The notes: a model not told the origin generated them from the sequence alone. 64,000 nt of DNA from Reticulitermes speratus (GCA_021186555.1 JAJKFL010000006.1:8483215-8547214); one strand, 5' to 3'; shown: positions 21,643 to 32,860, numbered from the stretch's first letter. Numbers and translations are program-made.

Positions 21643-22081
21643 GAGCGTTATAAAGTTTCTCAACAATCTCACCAAGTTTTGCTTGTAACCAAATATTACT
21701 GTAGTGATCAAGCTACTCACGATGATAGGGGCGATACATATAGCACGCACAGGGGAAATGAGAAATCCAGAGAAAAATTTTAATCCGGAAACCTGGAGGG
21801 AAGAATCACTTGGAAGATGAAAGTGTACCTTATGTATAATATTAAAACAGATTTTAGAGAAATAGTATATGAGGGTGTGGACTGGATTCAATCCCCTCAG
21901 CATAAATTACAATGATGGTCTCTGATAAACACTGTAATTAACTTTCTCGAGTTCCAAGATGGGGAATTAGCTGGAACAACTGAGCGAAAATTATTTTATT
22001 AAGGAAAAATCTGTTATATACAGTTAGCCGGTCAGATGGCACAAGGGAATTAATTTTGAGATTATGTCGCCTACTGTATAG

Positions 22082-22341
22082 ACAAAGATTTGTTGCTTAA
22101 AAGTTTTTGGGGTTGTAGCCCGGCGTCAATTTTTGGTGTATGACCAACGTTTCGGGAACACTTGTTTGTCCCATCTTCAGGGTCTTAGGTAAAAAGGATC
22201 ATCTTTACCTAAGGGGAAAAACAAGTGTTCCCGAAAACTTGGTTATACACCAAAAATTGACGCCGGGCTGCAACCCAAAAACATTTAAGCAACATTACAA
22301 CCACGGCGGAAGCCTTCAATTATATATACAAAGATTTGTTG
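22082..22341. mobile_element. fold-back element with hammerhead-like arms (family K), 14-bp TSD
   Basis: Element 22096-22327 between exact ACAAAGATTTGTTG (22082-22095 and 22328-22341). Arms of about 75-80 bp are inverted around a spacer near 22190-22210; GCCCGGCGTCAATTTTTGG recurs reversed as CCAAAAATTGACGCCGGGC. A one-sided tail with CACGGCGGAAGCCTTCAAT lies on the right. The left arm, read on the minus strand, contains CCTGAAGATGGGA, a loop, TCCCGAAACGTTGGTC: core CTGAAGA, extra T, stem II GGGA/TCCC, stem III AC/GT with GTTG loop, and C at the predicted cleavage site. Confidence 0.85.
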
Positions 22342-22417
22342 TTTACGGCGAACCAACTGACGACTATTTAAATTTACAGCCCTTATATTACGTCCAGAAC
22401 GGATCGATTTAGAATCA

Positions 22418-22667
22418 AAAGTGTATTTATTTTAAACACTCATACCAACAAAATGCACAATACTCAAATCAAAGCAACATCGTGCAGTGTAGCTTTGATT
22501 TCATTCCCTGATGATGATCCCTTGGGGATCGAAACATGTAGGAGTGCTCAAAATGATATTGTCATATAAAACATCTGGGTACATTACTGTGCATTTTGTT
22601 GGTATGAGTGCCGTGAATTGTTTATCGACAATGCACGGAATTAACACTGTAAAGTGTATCTATTTTA
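22418..22667 (+). mobile_element. fold-back element carrying the best hammerhead candidate, 17-bp TSD
   Basis: Element 22435-22650. Flanks AAAGTGTATYTATTTTA (22418-22434 and 22651-22667) differ at one base. Inverted arms ACTCATACCAACAAAATGCA (about 22438-22458) and TGCATTTTGTTGGTATGAGT (about 22591-22611) enclose a single hammerhead-like core at 22502-22546. A one-sided tail ends with AATGCACGGAATTAACACTG. The AATGCACGG tail motif recurs at the tail end of the elements at 41.8, 43.6, 51.5 and 53.4 kb. Confidence 0.85.
22502..22546 (+). ncRNA. hammerhead-ribozyme-like motif (type I layout)
   Basis: Stem I CATTCC (22502-22507) pairs with GGAGTG (22541-22546), 6 bp including one G-U. The core CTGATGA (22508-22514) is intact. 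One extra T (22515) precedes stem II GATCCC/GGGATC with a TTG loop (22516-22530). GAA (22531-22533) follows, then A22534 pairs T22539 with a CATG loop, and A22540 is the predicted residue before cleavage. All core residues match the hammerhead consensus except the inserted T. One extra residue at that position is, from memory, tolerated in a viroid hammerhead. Activity is inference; the pairing is read directly. Confidence 0.65.
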
Positions 22668-22699
22668 TACCTTACCGACATGACGAGAAATAAATATTA

Positions 22700-23880
22700 A
22701 ACTAAATTCATAATTCCTTCATTTCAACTTTGATAAACCGGTGTTATGTTCTGTTAAGTTGTATTTGTGCTTAATTAAGCACAGCGTTATGAAAACGTGA
22801 TGCGGAGAGGTACAGCGGTCTTCAGGCATTTATGAGATTCCACAGTGGAGACGCAATTCGTGACAATGGAGTTACACTTTCCAAGACAGCATCGATATTT
22901 AAGATCACGTTCAATGGGAAAATAAGGTCAAATTTACGAAAGAATTTTCAGGAAACCGTTCGGCCGTAATTACCTAAATCTCACGTAACACGAAATACTG
23001 CAAAAGAAATTAACATTGAAATCAACATAAAGGAAAGCAAGGTTGCATAAATGAGGCTCTTTAAATAAGCGTACTATCTGTTGTACTGTGAACAACAACG
23101 TTGAAGCGACTGAACTAAACACACAGTCATTTCTCGTGTGACCTAGCCTTGATTTACTCAGCCAACTTAAAGAAGTCGCCTTATTATTAACAGTGTTTGT
23201 GTTACTTTTTTCATGCCAGATATATCCAATCACGCCGCAGCAGAAAGATGCCAGAAAGAATGACAAATATTTTTGTTAAATTCCATGCAGCATTTTTAAA
23301 TATGTTAGCTTTAGTAAATGCTTATGGAACTGTAGCTTAAAGTTGAATGACCGGCATTTCCGACACATACATGGACATATACAGGATGTTTCAAAAAGTA
23401 TTTCCCAATCTGAATCTATTATTTAACTGAAATTGGTGTGAAGAGAAGACCTAAGTGTACAATGAAGAAACATATTGAAATGGATCTTAAAGAAAAAGGA
23501 TAGACGGATGGGGATTGAATTAATCTGTCTCAGGACAGGGGCTAATCGCGGGTTTTTGTGATTATGGTAATGAACATTCAAGGTTCACAGGGGTGGGCAA
23601 TTTCTTGAGTAACAAAGCGAGAATTAGCTTATCAAAAAGAAGCCTCTGCTCCGTGGATTTAATCACTTTTAAGCAACAGAGACGCAGTGCCTTTTGACAC
23701 AAACCAAATATGCAGGGTTTTCTGTCTTCATGAATTTTGTTGAACGGACAGACTTCCGTGACAAATGCCGCAGCTTGTCCAAACCAGACAGTATGAACAC
23801 AGAAATTACACTCAGCATTATCTTCAGATATGCAAGGCACAGGTATTATTTGCGCTGAAGTCATAGACAGCTCCTAAAGT
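22700..23880. other. unassigned intergenic sequence
   Basis: Two minus-strand frames of 98-100 residues lie here but show no recognisable domain, signal or repeat. I do not call them genes. Confidence 0.5.
23382..23405 (+). repeat. mariner-type terminal sequence, solo
   Basis: ACAGGATGTTTCAAAAAGTA resembles the ACAGGGTGTxxCAAAA ends common on insect mariner MITEs. No partner end was found nearby. Confidence 0.35.
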
Positions 23881-24219
23881 ACTGTCTTCTAGAATGAGAA
23901 GCCGTGTAGTCTGGTAGCTATATACTTCCCAGAGGAACATGTTTATCTCATCATCAGAGTACATGGTAGAAGTGTTTCGACGTTTCAGAAGAACCTGCGG
24001 TAGAAAATCATATACTATGATGACGTAAGCAACACTTTCCTCTCAAGTGTCGGCTTGAGTCTCCCAGGCTATGGGGTTTCTCATTTCATCACTCATTATT
24101 CCTCGTTATCACAGCCTTCAGAACTCGACAATGTATCATACTTTAGATGGTACTTAATATTGTCTTACAGGGAAAAGAAATTAATGACAGAGTGTCGTGT
24201 GTTACGATATATTATAGTT

Positions 24220-24275
24220 TTGTAGGTGGTTCTTAACGTTTCGGAGGAAACTACTGCCTCTATCTTCAGGATGCA
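24220..24275 (-). repeat. hammerhead-like solo motif (family K), minus strand
   Basis: Minus strand: CCTGAAGATAGAGGCAG, then CCTCCGAAACGTTAAGAACC. Core CTGAAGA with stem II GAGG/CCTC and GAAAC. The stem III closing bases are mutated. Confidence 0.45.
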
Positions 24276-24487
24276 GAAAGTTGGAGACACCAGTATCCTC
24301 CAGAAGACTACTAATTTAATAGACCATAAATCGTTACATTACGCTTATGTTACATTACGTTATGGGAATTCATTTAAAGAAGCGTTCTTCTCTTTTAAAG
24401 AGAATATAATAATTTACTTGAACATTTCCACGCCAGAAAGCTCATTCAATAAAACAGTCTTCTTTCTATTTTGCTGGAATATGTGAC

Positions 24488-24512
24488 GGGGGGGGGGGGG
24501 GGGGGGGGGGGG
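24488..24512. repeat. poly-G run
   Basis: Twenty-five consecutive G residues. Confidence 0.95.
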
Positions 24513-24514
24513 AA

Positions 24515-25210
24515 GTAAGAAAGGGTTTGTGACTGGTTACAAATTCACTACATAACACCATGGTTCGTAAATTATTCAATGGTTCTAGGCTATTTCTTGT
24601 CATATTTGAGGAAGGACTCTCTGGAGTTACACCGTTCTTACAGCTAATTCTGTTACCCCAGCCTTCCGGTTGTTACGGGTTTATGAACGACAGATAACTC
24701 TATTTCTGCTTTTATTACGTAGGAACCTATCATGATCATAGACCAAATGCTGATAACAATAGAGCACTCGGCGCGTTGCATAACACAAATACACATAACA
24801 TCCTCGAAATCAACAAAACTGATTAATGAGTAACTAGTCAACCGTTTAGCCTACAAAGCCAGACCAAATATTAATCAACAAAGCAGCCGACTTTTTTTTG
24901 TCATTTGTCATTTTGAATAATAATACAAGCGATGACATTAGAACAGAATTTAAAACTAAAAATTTAAACATGGCGGAGGAACGGAGAGAGAAAAACGGAA
25001 TGCACATAGCGTAGAGGGCTTGCGGATATTAGAAGGAAAAAATTATTAGCTCAAAACTTCACGCATGACGGCATGTACTGGCGATTGGGTGAAACTGCTG
25101 CCTTCGTACTTAGGGTACAAGAGTAAGACGTGAAGATGCAGGTAGCAGGTCCTTCCAAAAATTCGGTACCTCTTCACCAAATTACATGGCGCAACCCGAA
25201 AGTCTGTAAT
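24515..25210. other. unassigned intergenic sequence
   Basis: No gene or repeat recognised. Confidence 0.5.
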
Positions 25211-25211
25211 C

Positions 25212-25526
25212 ATATATTACAAGTAAGGAAAAGGTAAAGTTTTCCCTAGAACAGGCCACGAAGGCCCAGAGGGGGCGTAGAGGTATAGCTCTACTCTTTC
25301 CTTAACCTCGGCGCTAGATGCTGGTGGGTGGTCAACTCCACGCCCCGGCCGCTTTACCCCTGGGAATGGCCCCGGTACCCATCGTACAGGAGGCTGGGTG
25401 GGCCCCAGGGCCGGTCTGGACGGGTGCTGAAAATCTCGCCTCCACCGGGATTCGATCTCCGGACCGTCCAGCTCGTAACGAATCGCTATACCGACTGAGC
25501 TATCCCGGCCAAATATATTACAAGTA
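25212..25526 (-). mobile_element. SINE A, full length, minus strand, 14-bp TSD
   Basis: Body 25226-25512 between exact ATATATTACAAGTA (25212-25225 and 25513-25526). The minus strand starts GGCCGGGATAGCTCAGTCGG and carries the complete SINE A body. The 71-residue plus-strand frame across it is not a gene. Confidence 0.96.
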
Positions 25527-25767
25527 TTATTAAATTTATTTTTATGTCGTGCTTTTATCTCTTAGGTTAATACATTCCTATGTTCTTAGGCTATTTATAT
25601 TTAGATCATTCAATCTCTGTGTGCTGTTGCTTCAGCGATAATAAGCAACATGTCTCAAGTACAAGACATGAAATTTGTACGAAATTTCGTTTATTACCCA
25701 AATATAGTCACTTGCCAATCAAATAATGTCTTTTGGTGTTCTGCTTTATAAAATATATAGCGTGGGT

Positions 25768-26460
25768 ATTGCTGGAAATAGTGCTCATGTTAGTGCTAAC
25801 AAACAGGACAGTGCAGGCTCTGGGGATTGCTGGAAATAGTGTTCATGTTAGTGCTAACAAACAGGACAGTGCAGGCTCTGGGGATTGCTGGAAATAGTGC
25901 TCATGTTAGTGCTAACAAACAGGACAGTGCAGGCTCTGGGTATTGCTGGAAATAGTGCTCATGTTAGTGCTAACAAACAGGACAGTGCAGGCTCTGGGTA
26001 TTGCTGGAAATAGTGCTCATGTTAGTGCTAACAAACAGGACAGTGCAGGCTCTGGGGATTGCTGGAAATAGTGTTCATGTTAGTGCTAACAAACAGGACA
26101 GTGCAGGCTCTGGGATTGCTGGAAATAGTGCTCATGTTAGTGCTAACAAACAGGACAGTGCAGGCTCTGGGTATTGCTGGAAATAGTGCTCATGTTAGTG
26201 CTAACAAACAGGACAGTGCAGGCTCTGGGTATTGCTGGAAATAGTGCTCATGTTAGTGCTAACAAACAGGACAGTGCAGGCTCTGGGATTTGCTGGAAAT
26301 AGTGCTCATGTTAGTGCTAACAAACAGGAAAGTCCAGGCTCTGGGTATTGCTGGAAATAGTGCTCATCTTAGTGCTAACAAACAGGACAGTGCAGGATCT
26401 GGGTATTGCTGGAAATAGTGCTCATCTTAGTGCTAACAAACAGGACAGTGCAGGCTCGGG
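25768..26460. repeat. 58-bp minisatellite, about 12 units
   Basis: The unit begins ATTGCTGGAAATAGTGCTCA and ends GGACAGTGCAGGCTCTGGG. Units start at 25768, 25826, 25884 and so on, with few substitutions (GTTCATG/GCTCATG/GCTCATC variants, one AAAGTCC). Each unit contains GTTAGTGCTAAC, a 5-bp hairpin around TG. Since 58 is not a multiple of three, the long frames across it shift each unit and are not coding. Confidence 0.97.
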
Positions 26461-27830
26461 GACGCGAACCGTGTTTGTTGCTTTAACTGCTGGTTTGTTG
26501 ACGTTCGTTGGCGGTACTTGTGAGAGTAACACCGATAAGTTGACGACAGTTCAGAGGTTAGACAGACCCTCGTACGAGCTCACGTGCGTGAAAGAAAGGA
26601 AGGGCGTAATAAAGGAGAAAACACAAAAAGAAATGAAGTGAGAAATTAGCCAGAACTCTACACGAGCTCACATAAATGTGAAAAAAAGCAGAAGAAAGAA
26701 GGGAAAAGAAGAGAACAAATGTTCGTATGTGAAAGAAAGGACTAAGGAAGTATTAGAAAGGGGAAGAGAAGAAAGAAGGAAAGAGCAGTAAAAAAAAAAC
26801 AACAAAAATTTTCGGTAAGAATGCAACCAGTTTTCGATATCACATTTGCAATATTTATTCATTTGTTGCGTTTTGCATCGCTCCTACATTACAGAACAAA
26901 CGTTTAATACAGAAACTAATTTTCGAAGAAAGATGACTATAATCTTGGTGTGTCGTTATAAAAACACAAAAAACACATAAAAATAGAAAAATAAGTACAA
27001 AATATAAAAAACAAGAGTGAAAGAAAAAGAGAAAACAGTGTTGAGTGATATAAGATTGTTGGTTACAGTACTTCAATCAAATTTATTGATACAGAAATCA
27101 CAATTGAAGCAACAAAGATTATCTCTTTTCCACTCCACGCACTAACCCGGAACGAAGTGACAATTGCCTGCCAGGCACTATAAAACCACCAATTTCCTGC
27201 GTTCAGCACCGTCCTTTTTCTTCCTTTTTTGCCTTCTTCTATGTCTTTCCTGCCGTGTGCGTGTGTATGTGTGTGTGTGCGTGCGAGCACGCGTGGGTGC
27301 ATCTGCGTCTGTGTGATGTTAGACCTACTTCACAATCATCTTTCTTTCTGGGAACCAGTTTTATTTTGTAAACGATAAGACAAGTACAATAAAAGAAGCA
27401 TGTACGTACATACGACAGAATTACGATCAGGAACTAATCGCGTTCCTGCCGAGAAATTTCTTTGCGAATTGCCGGTAACATACGGTTCCATTTTAAACGC
27501 ATTACTCTGTATAAAGGCAGTGGGTCGACCGGTAAATTGGCGTTGAGGGCCATTAATGAAGGGCAGGATGCACAGCTGTCAGTGTGTCGACAGCAGTAGA
27601 TATAGCACTGGACGAAATGTATAGCAACCTTATTACGAATTCAATCGTTAAGTGTTGTTAGTGCATGTGATATCAACCCTTCCTTCTGCGAAAGATACAA
27701 CCTGTCAGCTTTACATTCTACTGGTCAGCAATGGTAAGCAATACAGTAATGAGGAGATAGTAATGTACATTAAAGACTGATTTGTTAGGCATTAGGCGTT
27801 CTTTTTGTTTAGAATTGCTTAGCTGATATC
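26460..27830. other. unassigned intergenic sequence
   Basis: Purine-rich (GAAAGAAAGG type) from 26580 to 27050, and a TG-rich stretch at about 27255-27300. No gene recognised. Confidence 0.5.
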
Positions 27831-27832
27831 AG

Positions 27833-27983
27833 GGGCACAAAAATCCCAAGCGCTAAATCGTCCGGGTGAGTAAATTTTGTAAGGTAGCCCCTAATATTTG
27901 TGAGTCCTCAATATGGAACTTCCTTTAAGACAGCATTTTGAGGTGGCTCATAGATTTTTGGAAAATTACGAGTACCCCTGGGT
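27833..27983. mobile_element. CAGGGG-ended hAT-like MITE, short copy
   Basis: The left end CAGGGGCACAAAAATCCC and right end GAGTACCCCTG are loosely inverted. The interior shares AAATTTTGTA, CTAATATTT and TTTTTGGAAAAT with the copy at 35253-35534. The putative 8-bp flanks GCTGATAT and GGTTAGAT are too diverged to prove a TSD. Confidence 0.55.
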
Positions 27984-27984
27984 T

Positions 27985-28920
27985 AGATTGTGGTCTGGTT
28001 TATGGTACTGTCCCAAATTTGGATGAATCTGCTGCCCGTGTCCTCAGAGTTAAGGCGTTTCCATGCCTCCAGTATTCACATACGTATTTACAGTTAATGA
28101 ATGAATGGATTTATCAGCTGCGCCCACTAAAAACAGGGTCTTTATAGACAGCAAAAATAGCATACCAAAAATACGAATGAAACTGGTATTACATCTGACG
28201 TTTCAACTGCATTAATATACGCCACACCAAAAGTGACTTCTTTCAATAAGCTAAGAGTACTTCAATGTATGCAAGTATTTTGTTGATATTTTAGTTTTCA
28301 TACATTTCACCTCTCGTCTCCTTACTCTCAAATTTCTTTCCTGGAATTCTCAAACACAGTGCCAGAAGATATAAAGCACACAAGGTACAGAGGATCGCGT
28401 TACAAATATTTAACGCCCACGTGTTCTTTCAGTCATTATTCATTAACCGTGGCAGAAAATGGAGCTTGCCTCTGTCAGTACTCTGAAAATATCTGAAATG
28501 CTTGTTCTATATATAGAGCCAATATTAAACAGACTGTGTCTTCTGCCCGTGTTTATCTTAGGTAAGAACAAAACTGTGAAGTTTTCTGTGTTTCAACAAG
28601 GACAGCACTGCTTCCGTTATTATTACTGATAGAGCAAACATTGTTTCTATTTTTAATATGGATGTACTTAAACAGATCTACGATGATAGGATGGAAACAT
28701 CACTGCGTCTGCATACAGAGTGGCGCGCGGCATCGATGATATTTGAAAAAGGAGAGAAAGGTGGATAAACTCAAGGTGGAGCTGGTGACTCAGTGTCCTT
28801 CGATTTAAACTGATAAACACGACCGAAAATGGCTTAATTCTTGACGCAGTATAGACTTTGCCAAGTCATTTTACATTTTCAAAATTTTTATTAAGTTGTT
28901 ACGATACCCGCGTAAACGTA
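27985..28920. other. unassigned intergenic sequence
   Basis: No gene or named repeat recognised. Confidence 0.5.
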
Positions 28921-28923
28921 ATT

Positions 28924-29440
28924 AGGCGCGTTGGCAAAACTGCTAAAAGCGACCGTTAGCTTTACCTTATCTGTCCGTCTGTGTGTCCGCATGGAACACC
29001 TCAGCTCCCAACGTACGGATTTTCATAAAATTTTATATTCATTATTTTTTTAAAAATATGTCCAGAAAATTCAAGTTTCATTAAAATCTGTCTAAAATAA
29101 CGGGTGCTTTACATGACGGCCTATGCAATTTATGATGATATCTCGCTAAAGTCTTCTTAGAACGAGAAATGTTTCATACAAAAGTTGTAGCGAAAATCAA
29201 AACACACATTTTATGTTCGATAACTTTTTTCCGAAAATTGTGCCGTTTATGAGATAATGTGGAAAAAATATGGTACAGCCAGATAGGCCACAGATGACAA
29301 TATAACACGGCGCATGCGCTTTGCATGCTGGATAACTAAGGCTACAGACACACACTCACAATACGTAATACTTATTGCTTTTCCACGGCAACAATGGTTA
29401 TGCGAACGCGCCTGAATATTACGTTATTACGTACATTGTT
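28924..29440 (+). mobile_element. AGGCGCG-ended MITE (family E)
   Basis: Begins AGGCGCGTTGGCAAAACTGC, with GTCCGTCTGTGTGTCC, the TAACTTTTTTCCGAAAATTG segment and ACGGCGCATGCGCTTTGC. It ends TTATGCGAACGCGCC followed by TTACGTTATTACGTACATTG. AGGCGCG and CGCGCCT near the ends are inverted. No protein is encoded. The same consensus is present at four other sites. Confidence 0.85.
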
Positions 29441-29554
29441 TGTCTTGTTTCATTCACGCTTATAAGAAAAGTAGAGTCCTGCCTGCGCCGAATTTCAGGA
29501 AAGTTGTACGAACTGTCCCACAATGAGCACAGTATTCTTCCTCAAAATTCTTTA

Positions 29555-29615
29555 AATGTAGTACTTCATGATGGCCGGAAATAAGGTCGAAACATGCAGT
29601 ATAAATTGAAATTTA
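29555..29615 (+). repeat. hammerhead-like solo motif
   Basis: CATGATGGCC, loop, GGTCGAAACATGCAG: stem II GGCC/GGTC and GAAACATG as in the 22.5 and 42.2 kb motifs. The first core base is changed (CATGATG instead of CTGATGA). Confidence 0.35.
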
Positions 29616-29799
29616 ATTGTAAAGACTGAGTTGTGAAAGAAAAACTGTGCGTTATTTCCCTTTTGTATGAAATCACAACGGGATGTATGAACCTAAGTTC
29701 AAACCCAAATTCAAACAGGGTCCAAAGATATAAACGACAAATAAGTAAATTCAAAACAAGGTCTCATTTAAACGTTTTATAAGGCCGCAAGGCTTGAAG

Positions 29800-29945
29800 A
29801 TTTTGTTGCGGACGATTAGTGTCTTTCGGGATATGACGCCGTGTAGTAATGCTGTCGCCACACTCAAGGCATAAGATAAAAACAGGATTCTCCGAAACGT
29901 CGGTACTTATCTACAAGACTACATGGCGTCATTTCCTTTAAGACA
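29800..29945 (+). repeat. family K solo copy
   Basis: ATGACGCCGTGTAGTAATGC at the left, and TCCGAAACGTCGGTACTTAT followed by ACTACATGGCGTCATTTCC at the right. The GACGCCGTGTAGT and ACTACATGGCGTC pair is inverted, so a partial fold-back is retained. The CTGAWGA half is lost. Confidence 0.5.
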
Positions 29946-30284
29946 GTAATCTCTATTTTATAATAATACCTGTAAGGCCGACGTTTCGTAACATTAAAGA
30001 TAACAAGCGAAAAAAAAACGAACAGTTATCCATGACATGTCAACTCACATGAACGACAATGGAGTCTAATTAGGGTTATCAGAAGCAGGCATTTCAGAAG
30101 GAGCATGGAGGGGCGTAGTCAGAAGACTCCAGGCTCTTCAGTTTCGCTTCTTGCCCACAAACACGGTGAATCAGTTGTGGGCGTACAAGAAAAAGCAAAG
30201 ATAAATAGCTTTTACTTTCGTAATTGGATAAACTGTTTTCTGAACTTACAGATCTGTATACTGGAGCAATATTGACTTCACAAA

Positions 30285-30366
30285 TACAGGGTATACACAA
30301 AAGAATGGTGCGGTGTCAATAGTATTCACTATTGAAACCGCACCATTCTTTTGTGTATACCCTGTA
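30285..30366. repeat. short perfect-hairpin element (family J), copy 2
   Basis: An 82-bp palindrome: TACAGGGTATACACAAAAGA on the left and its reverse complement on the right, through AATGGTGCGGT. Arms are essentially those of 4206-4282. The loop differs. Confidence 0.85.
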
Positions 30367-30369
30367 CCA

Positions 30370-31270
30370 CAGCCACTTCCAGATGTCTCCACTGACACAA
30401 TTCCTTCTTGCTACCTAAAGTTAAAATTTCGTTCTCAGAGTGACTAAGACAGATGAAACACTAACCGAATCGAGTCCAGTCGAGTCGAATTGAATCAGAC
30501 TCACTCAGATGCTGCAAATCTACAAGCATCCCTTTAATGCACTCGACTTGTCTCATGCAGTGTGACAGGCGTACAAGAACTGTATGCAAAACAAATAATT
30601 CAGCGATATACACAATGACATATCTTGATAACCAACTCGTAAACCAATGATAAAACAACATTCAATCACCTTTACCCAAAACCGCGGTACGGACAATGAT
30701 AAATAATTCAGGCTTTGCAGCATTTTTTCAGTCAGATTTAATTCCACTCGATTAGGTCAGTGGGCCCAAGACCTACGGAAACTTATCAAATTAAATCTAC
30801 CCTTTTTTGGCCTCCAATCTCTAGTGATTATGAGAGTTTGTGGTAATAAAACGATATTATCCCTCGTTCCCTGATGGAGATGGCAAAACTTTGTGGAGTA
30901 CTTGGGAATAACACTTTTAAGTTCCTTTGACTGTTTCATGACAACAGTATATGGCACCAAAATAGGAAAACGTCCGGGGACAGCAGTTTGTTAAATATTT
31001 TATTGCATGTCAATTTCTAAATAACACACTGTTCTAATTCGTCTACGTTATATATAATTTTATAAAGACAAATGTTTAGGGAAGTGGAAAAAAAAAAGTC
31101 AATCTTAGAACTGAGACGAGGAAAAAGTTTCATAAATTTCATTTAACGTCAGCAAATGACCAAATTATCGTTCGGAAATTTGAGGAAGATTTAGGGGCGT
31201 CTCTGTTGACGCAAGCAATATAAAACACTGTTTGATTAAAAGTTTAATACGAATATGTCAATGAAAACCT
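30370..31270. other. unassigned intergenic sequence
   Basis: No gene or named repeat recognised. Confidence 0.5.
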
Positions 31271-31275
31271 CGAGT

Positions 31276-31637
31276 AATTCTCAGTGTGATTTCAGGCTTC
31301 CGCCGCGATGTTGATGTAATCTGTGGTCTTCTGGGTGATTACACGGCGTCGTGAGGTAATTATTTACCGACGTTTCGGGACAACGTGTCGGTCCCATCTT
31401 CACGGGTCGAGATTTCACGAAGGAAAGAAAGCCGTTGACAAGGAAACTTGGCAGCGTAGCGGGGTAGGGAAACGTGCGATGTACGCTGCCAAGTTTCCTT
31501 GTCAACGGCTTTCTTTCCTTCGTGAAATCTCGACCCGTGAAGATGGGACCGACACGTTGTCCCGAAACGTCGGTAAATAATTACCTCACGACGCCGTGTA
31601 ATCACCCAAAAGACCACAGATTACAATTCTCAATGTG
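31276..31637. mobile_element. young fold-back element, 143-bp arms, hammerhead-like (family K)
   Basis: Element 31289-31624. Arms at 31316-31458 and 31482-31624 are inverted with one mismatch in 143 and a 23-base spacer. A one-sided left tail (31289-31315) contains AGGCTTCCGCCGCGATGTTG. Flanks AATTCTCAGTGTG (31276-31288) and AATTCTCAATGTG (31625-31637) are a 13-bp TSD with one mismatch. Each arm carries GTGAAGATGGGAC, then GTCCCGAAACGTCGGTAA: a stem II of GGGAC/GTCCC and GAAAC, but the first core base is G, not C. Two identical 85-residue frames on opposite strands are mirror images of the arms, not genes. Confidence 0.92.
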
Positions 31638-31639
31638 TT

Positions 31640-32365
31640 TCAAAGAAAAATACCTAATCCGCTGCTGAGAGGCTGTTTTGAATCCAGTCTTGTAAGTTTC
31701 AACTAATTCAATTATGCCACTTCTTATGAAGGCATGACGTGAACAACATGGCACATCAGGACCAAAGAACAGGCCATATGGGATGGCAATCAGAAGGCTA
31801 CAAGCATGGAATGAAAGTTAAAGGAGTAGAGTGGGAGTGTGTGACTGGAATTATCTGGCCCAGGATAGGTTCCAGTGAGTTCGATAGTGAACCTAGGGTT
31901 TTGTGAAAGTTGGGAGATTATTTAACTACATGAAAAAGTAAATTAGCTTCTAATGAACGACTGTCTCATGGATTTAGTGAGTAAGAAAGTTAATTAGTTA
32001 TGGAAGGATACAAAATTGAAGCTTTATGAAAACGAAGACAGTTTCTATAATAGTAAGTGTAAATCAAAGCTTAGGTAAGAGAAGAAACATTTTTTTAAAT
32101 TTAAGAAATGAGAACGAAACATTTAAAAAGTGCTACGAAATGAGCCATAGTAGACAAAATTAAAAACGGAAAGATACAGAAAATGCTAAATATTTAGTAA
32201 GTGTAGGGAAAATAGCATCTAGAGACAGAAATGTTTTACACACCTACGTACAATAAAATATTTAAAAAAAAAAACTTTAAAAACTTGCGTGAAATTAAGT
32301 ACAGGTTGACCACTAAGAAGGTACTTGAAATACATACAAACATTCTGGAGACAAAGCAGTGTAGG
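31640..32365. other. unassigned intergenic sequence
   Basis: Purine-rich, no gene or named repeat recognised. Confidence 0.5.
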
Positions 32366-32366
32366 A

Positions 32367-32367
<1 letters not shown>

Positions 32368-32412
<45 letters not shown>

Positions 32413-32434
32413 TAATAATAATAATAATAATAAT
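32368..32434. repeat. (AAT)n microsatellite
   Basis: A long AAT run immediately upstream of a SINE D copy. Confidence 0.95.
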
Positions 32435-32436
32435 AT

Positions 32437-32826
32437 AGTCGACCTCGGTGGACTAGTGGTTAGCGTGCTCGCCACTGGACCCAAGGTTCGCGGGTTCGAT
32501 CCCGACCGAGGTCGATGGATTTTTAAGGATGATAAAAATCCGTAGCACCACTTCCTTCGGAAGGGAAGTAAAGCCGTCGGTCCCATGTCGTAGATTTACG
32601 GCATGTAAAAGAACCTTAAATAAAATGTTGCGTAAGCCAAATTGCCTCCATTTCTCATCCAAGTCTCCTGACTGCCAGATGGCTCTGGCGTGCACATCAG
32701 GATCGATAGAACACTAAGCGCGGCTAGCTGGCCGGTCACCAACTGCCATGAATGCGCATGACTTAGGAACCTCGAAAAGAGGAGGCAAGAGGAGGCCCAG
32801 GCCCATATAGGGCTGTTGAGCCAAGA

Positions 32827-32830
<4 letters not shown>
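32437..32830 (+). mobile_element. SINE D, full length
   Basis: The head GTCGACCTCGGTGGACTAGT through CCGACCGAGGTCGATGG is intact, and the body is nearly identical to the 5854 copy. It ends GGGCTGTTGAGCCAAGAA with an ATT tail. Microsatellites on both sides hide any TSD. Confidence 0.95.

Positions 32831-32860
<30 letters not shown>

Noticed and set aside
22970-23266. 98-residue minus-strand frame with hydrophobic start
   Set aside because: Nothing distinguishes it from chance open frames in AT-rich DNA: no domain, no splice context and no partner exon could be supported.
25768-26460. Possible CRISPR-like array
   Set aside because: No distinct spacers: the 58-bp units are contiguous and nearly identical, and the genome is eukaryotic.
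31323-31617. Two identical 85-residue frames on opposite strands
   Set aside because: They are mirror translations of the 143-bp inverted arms.
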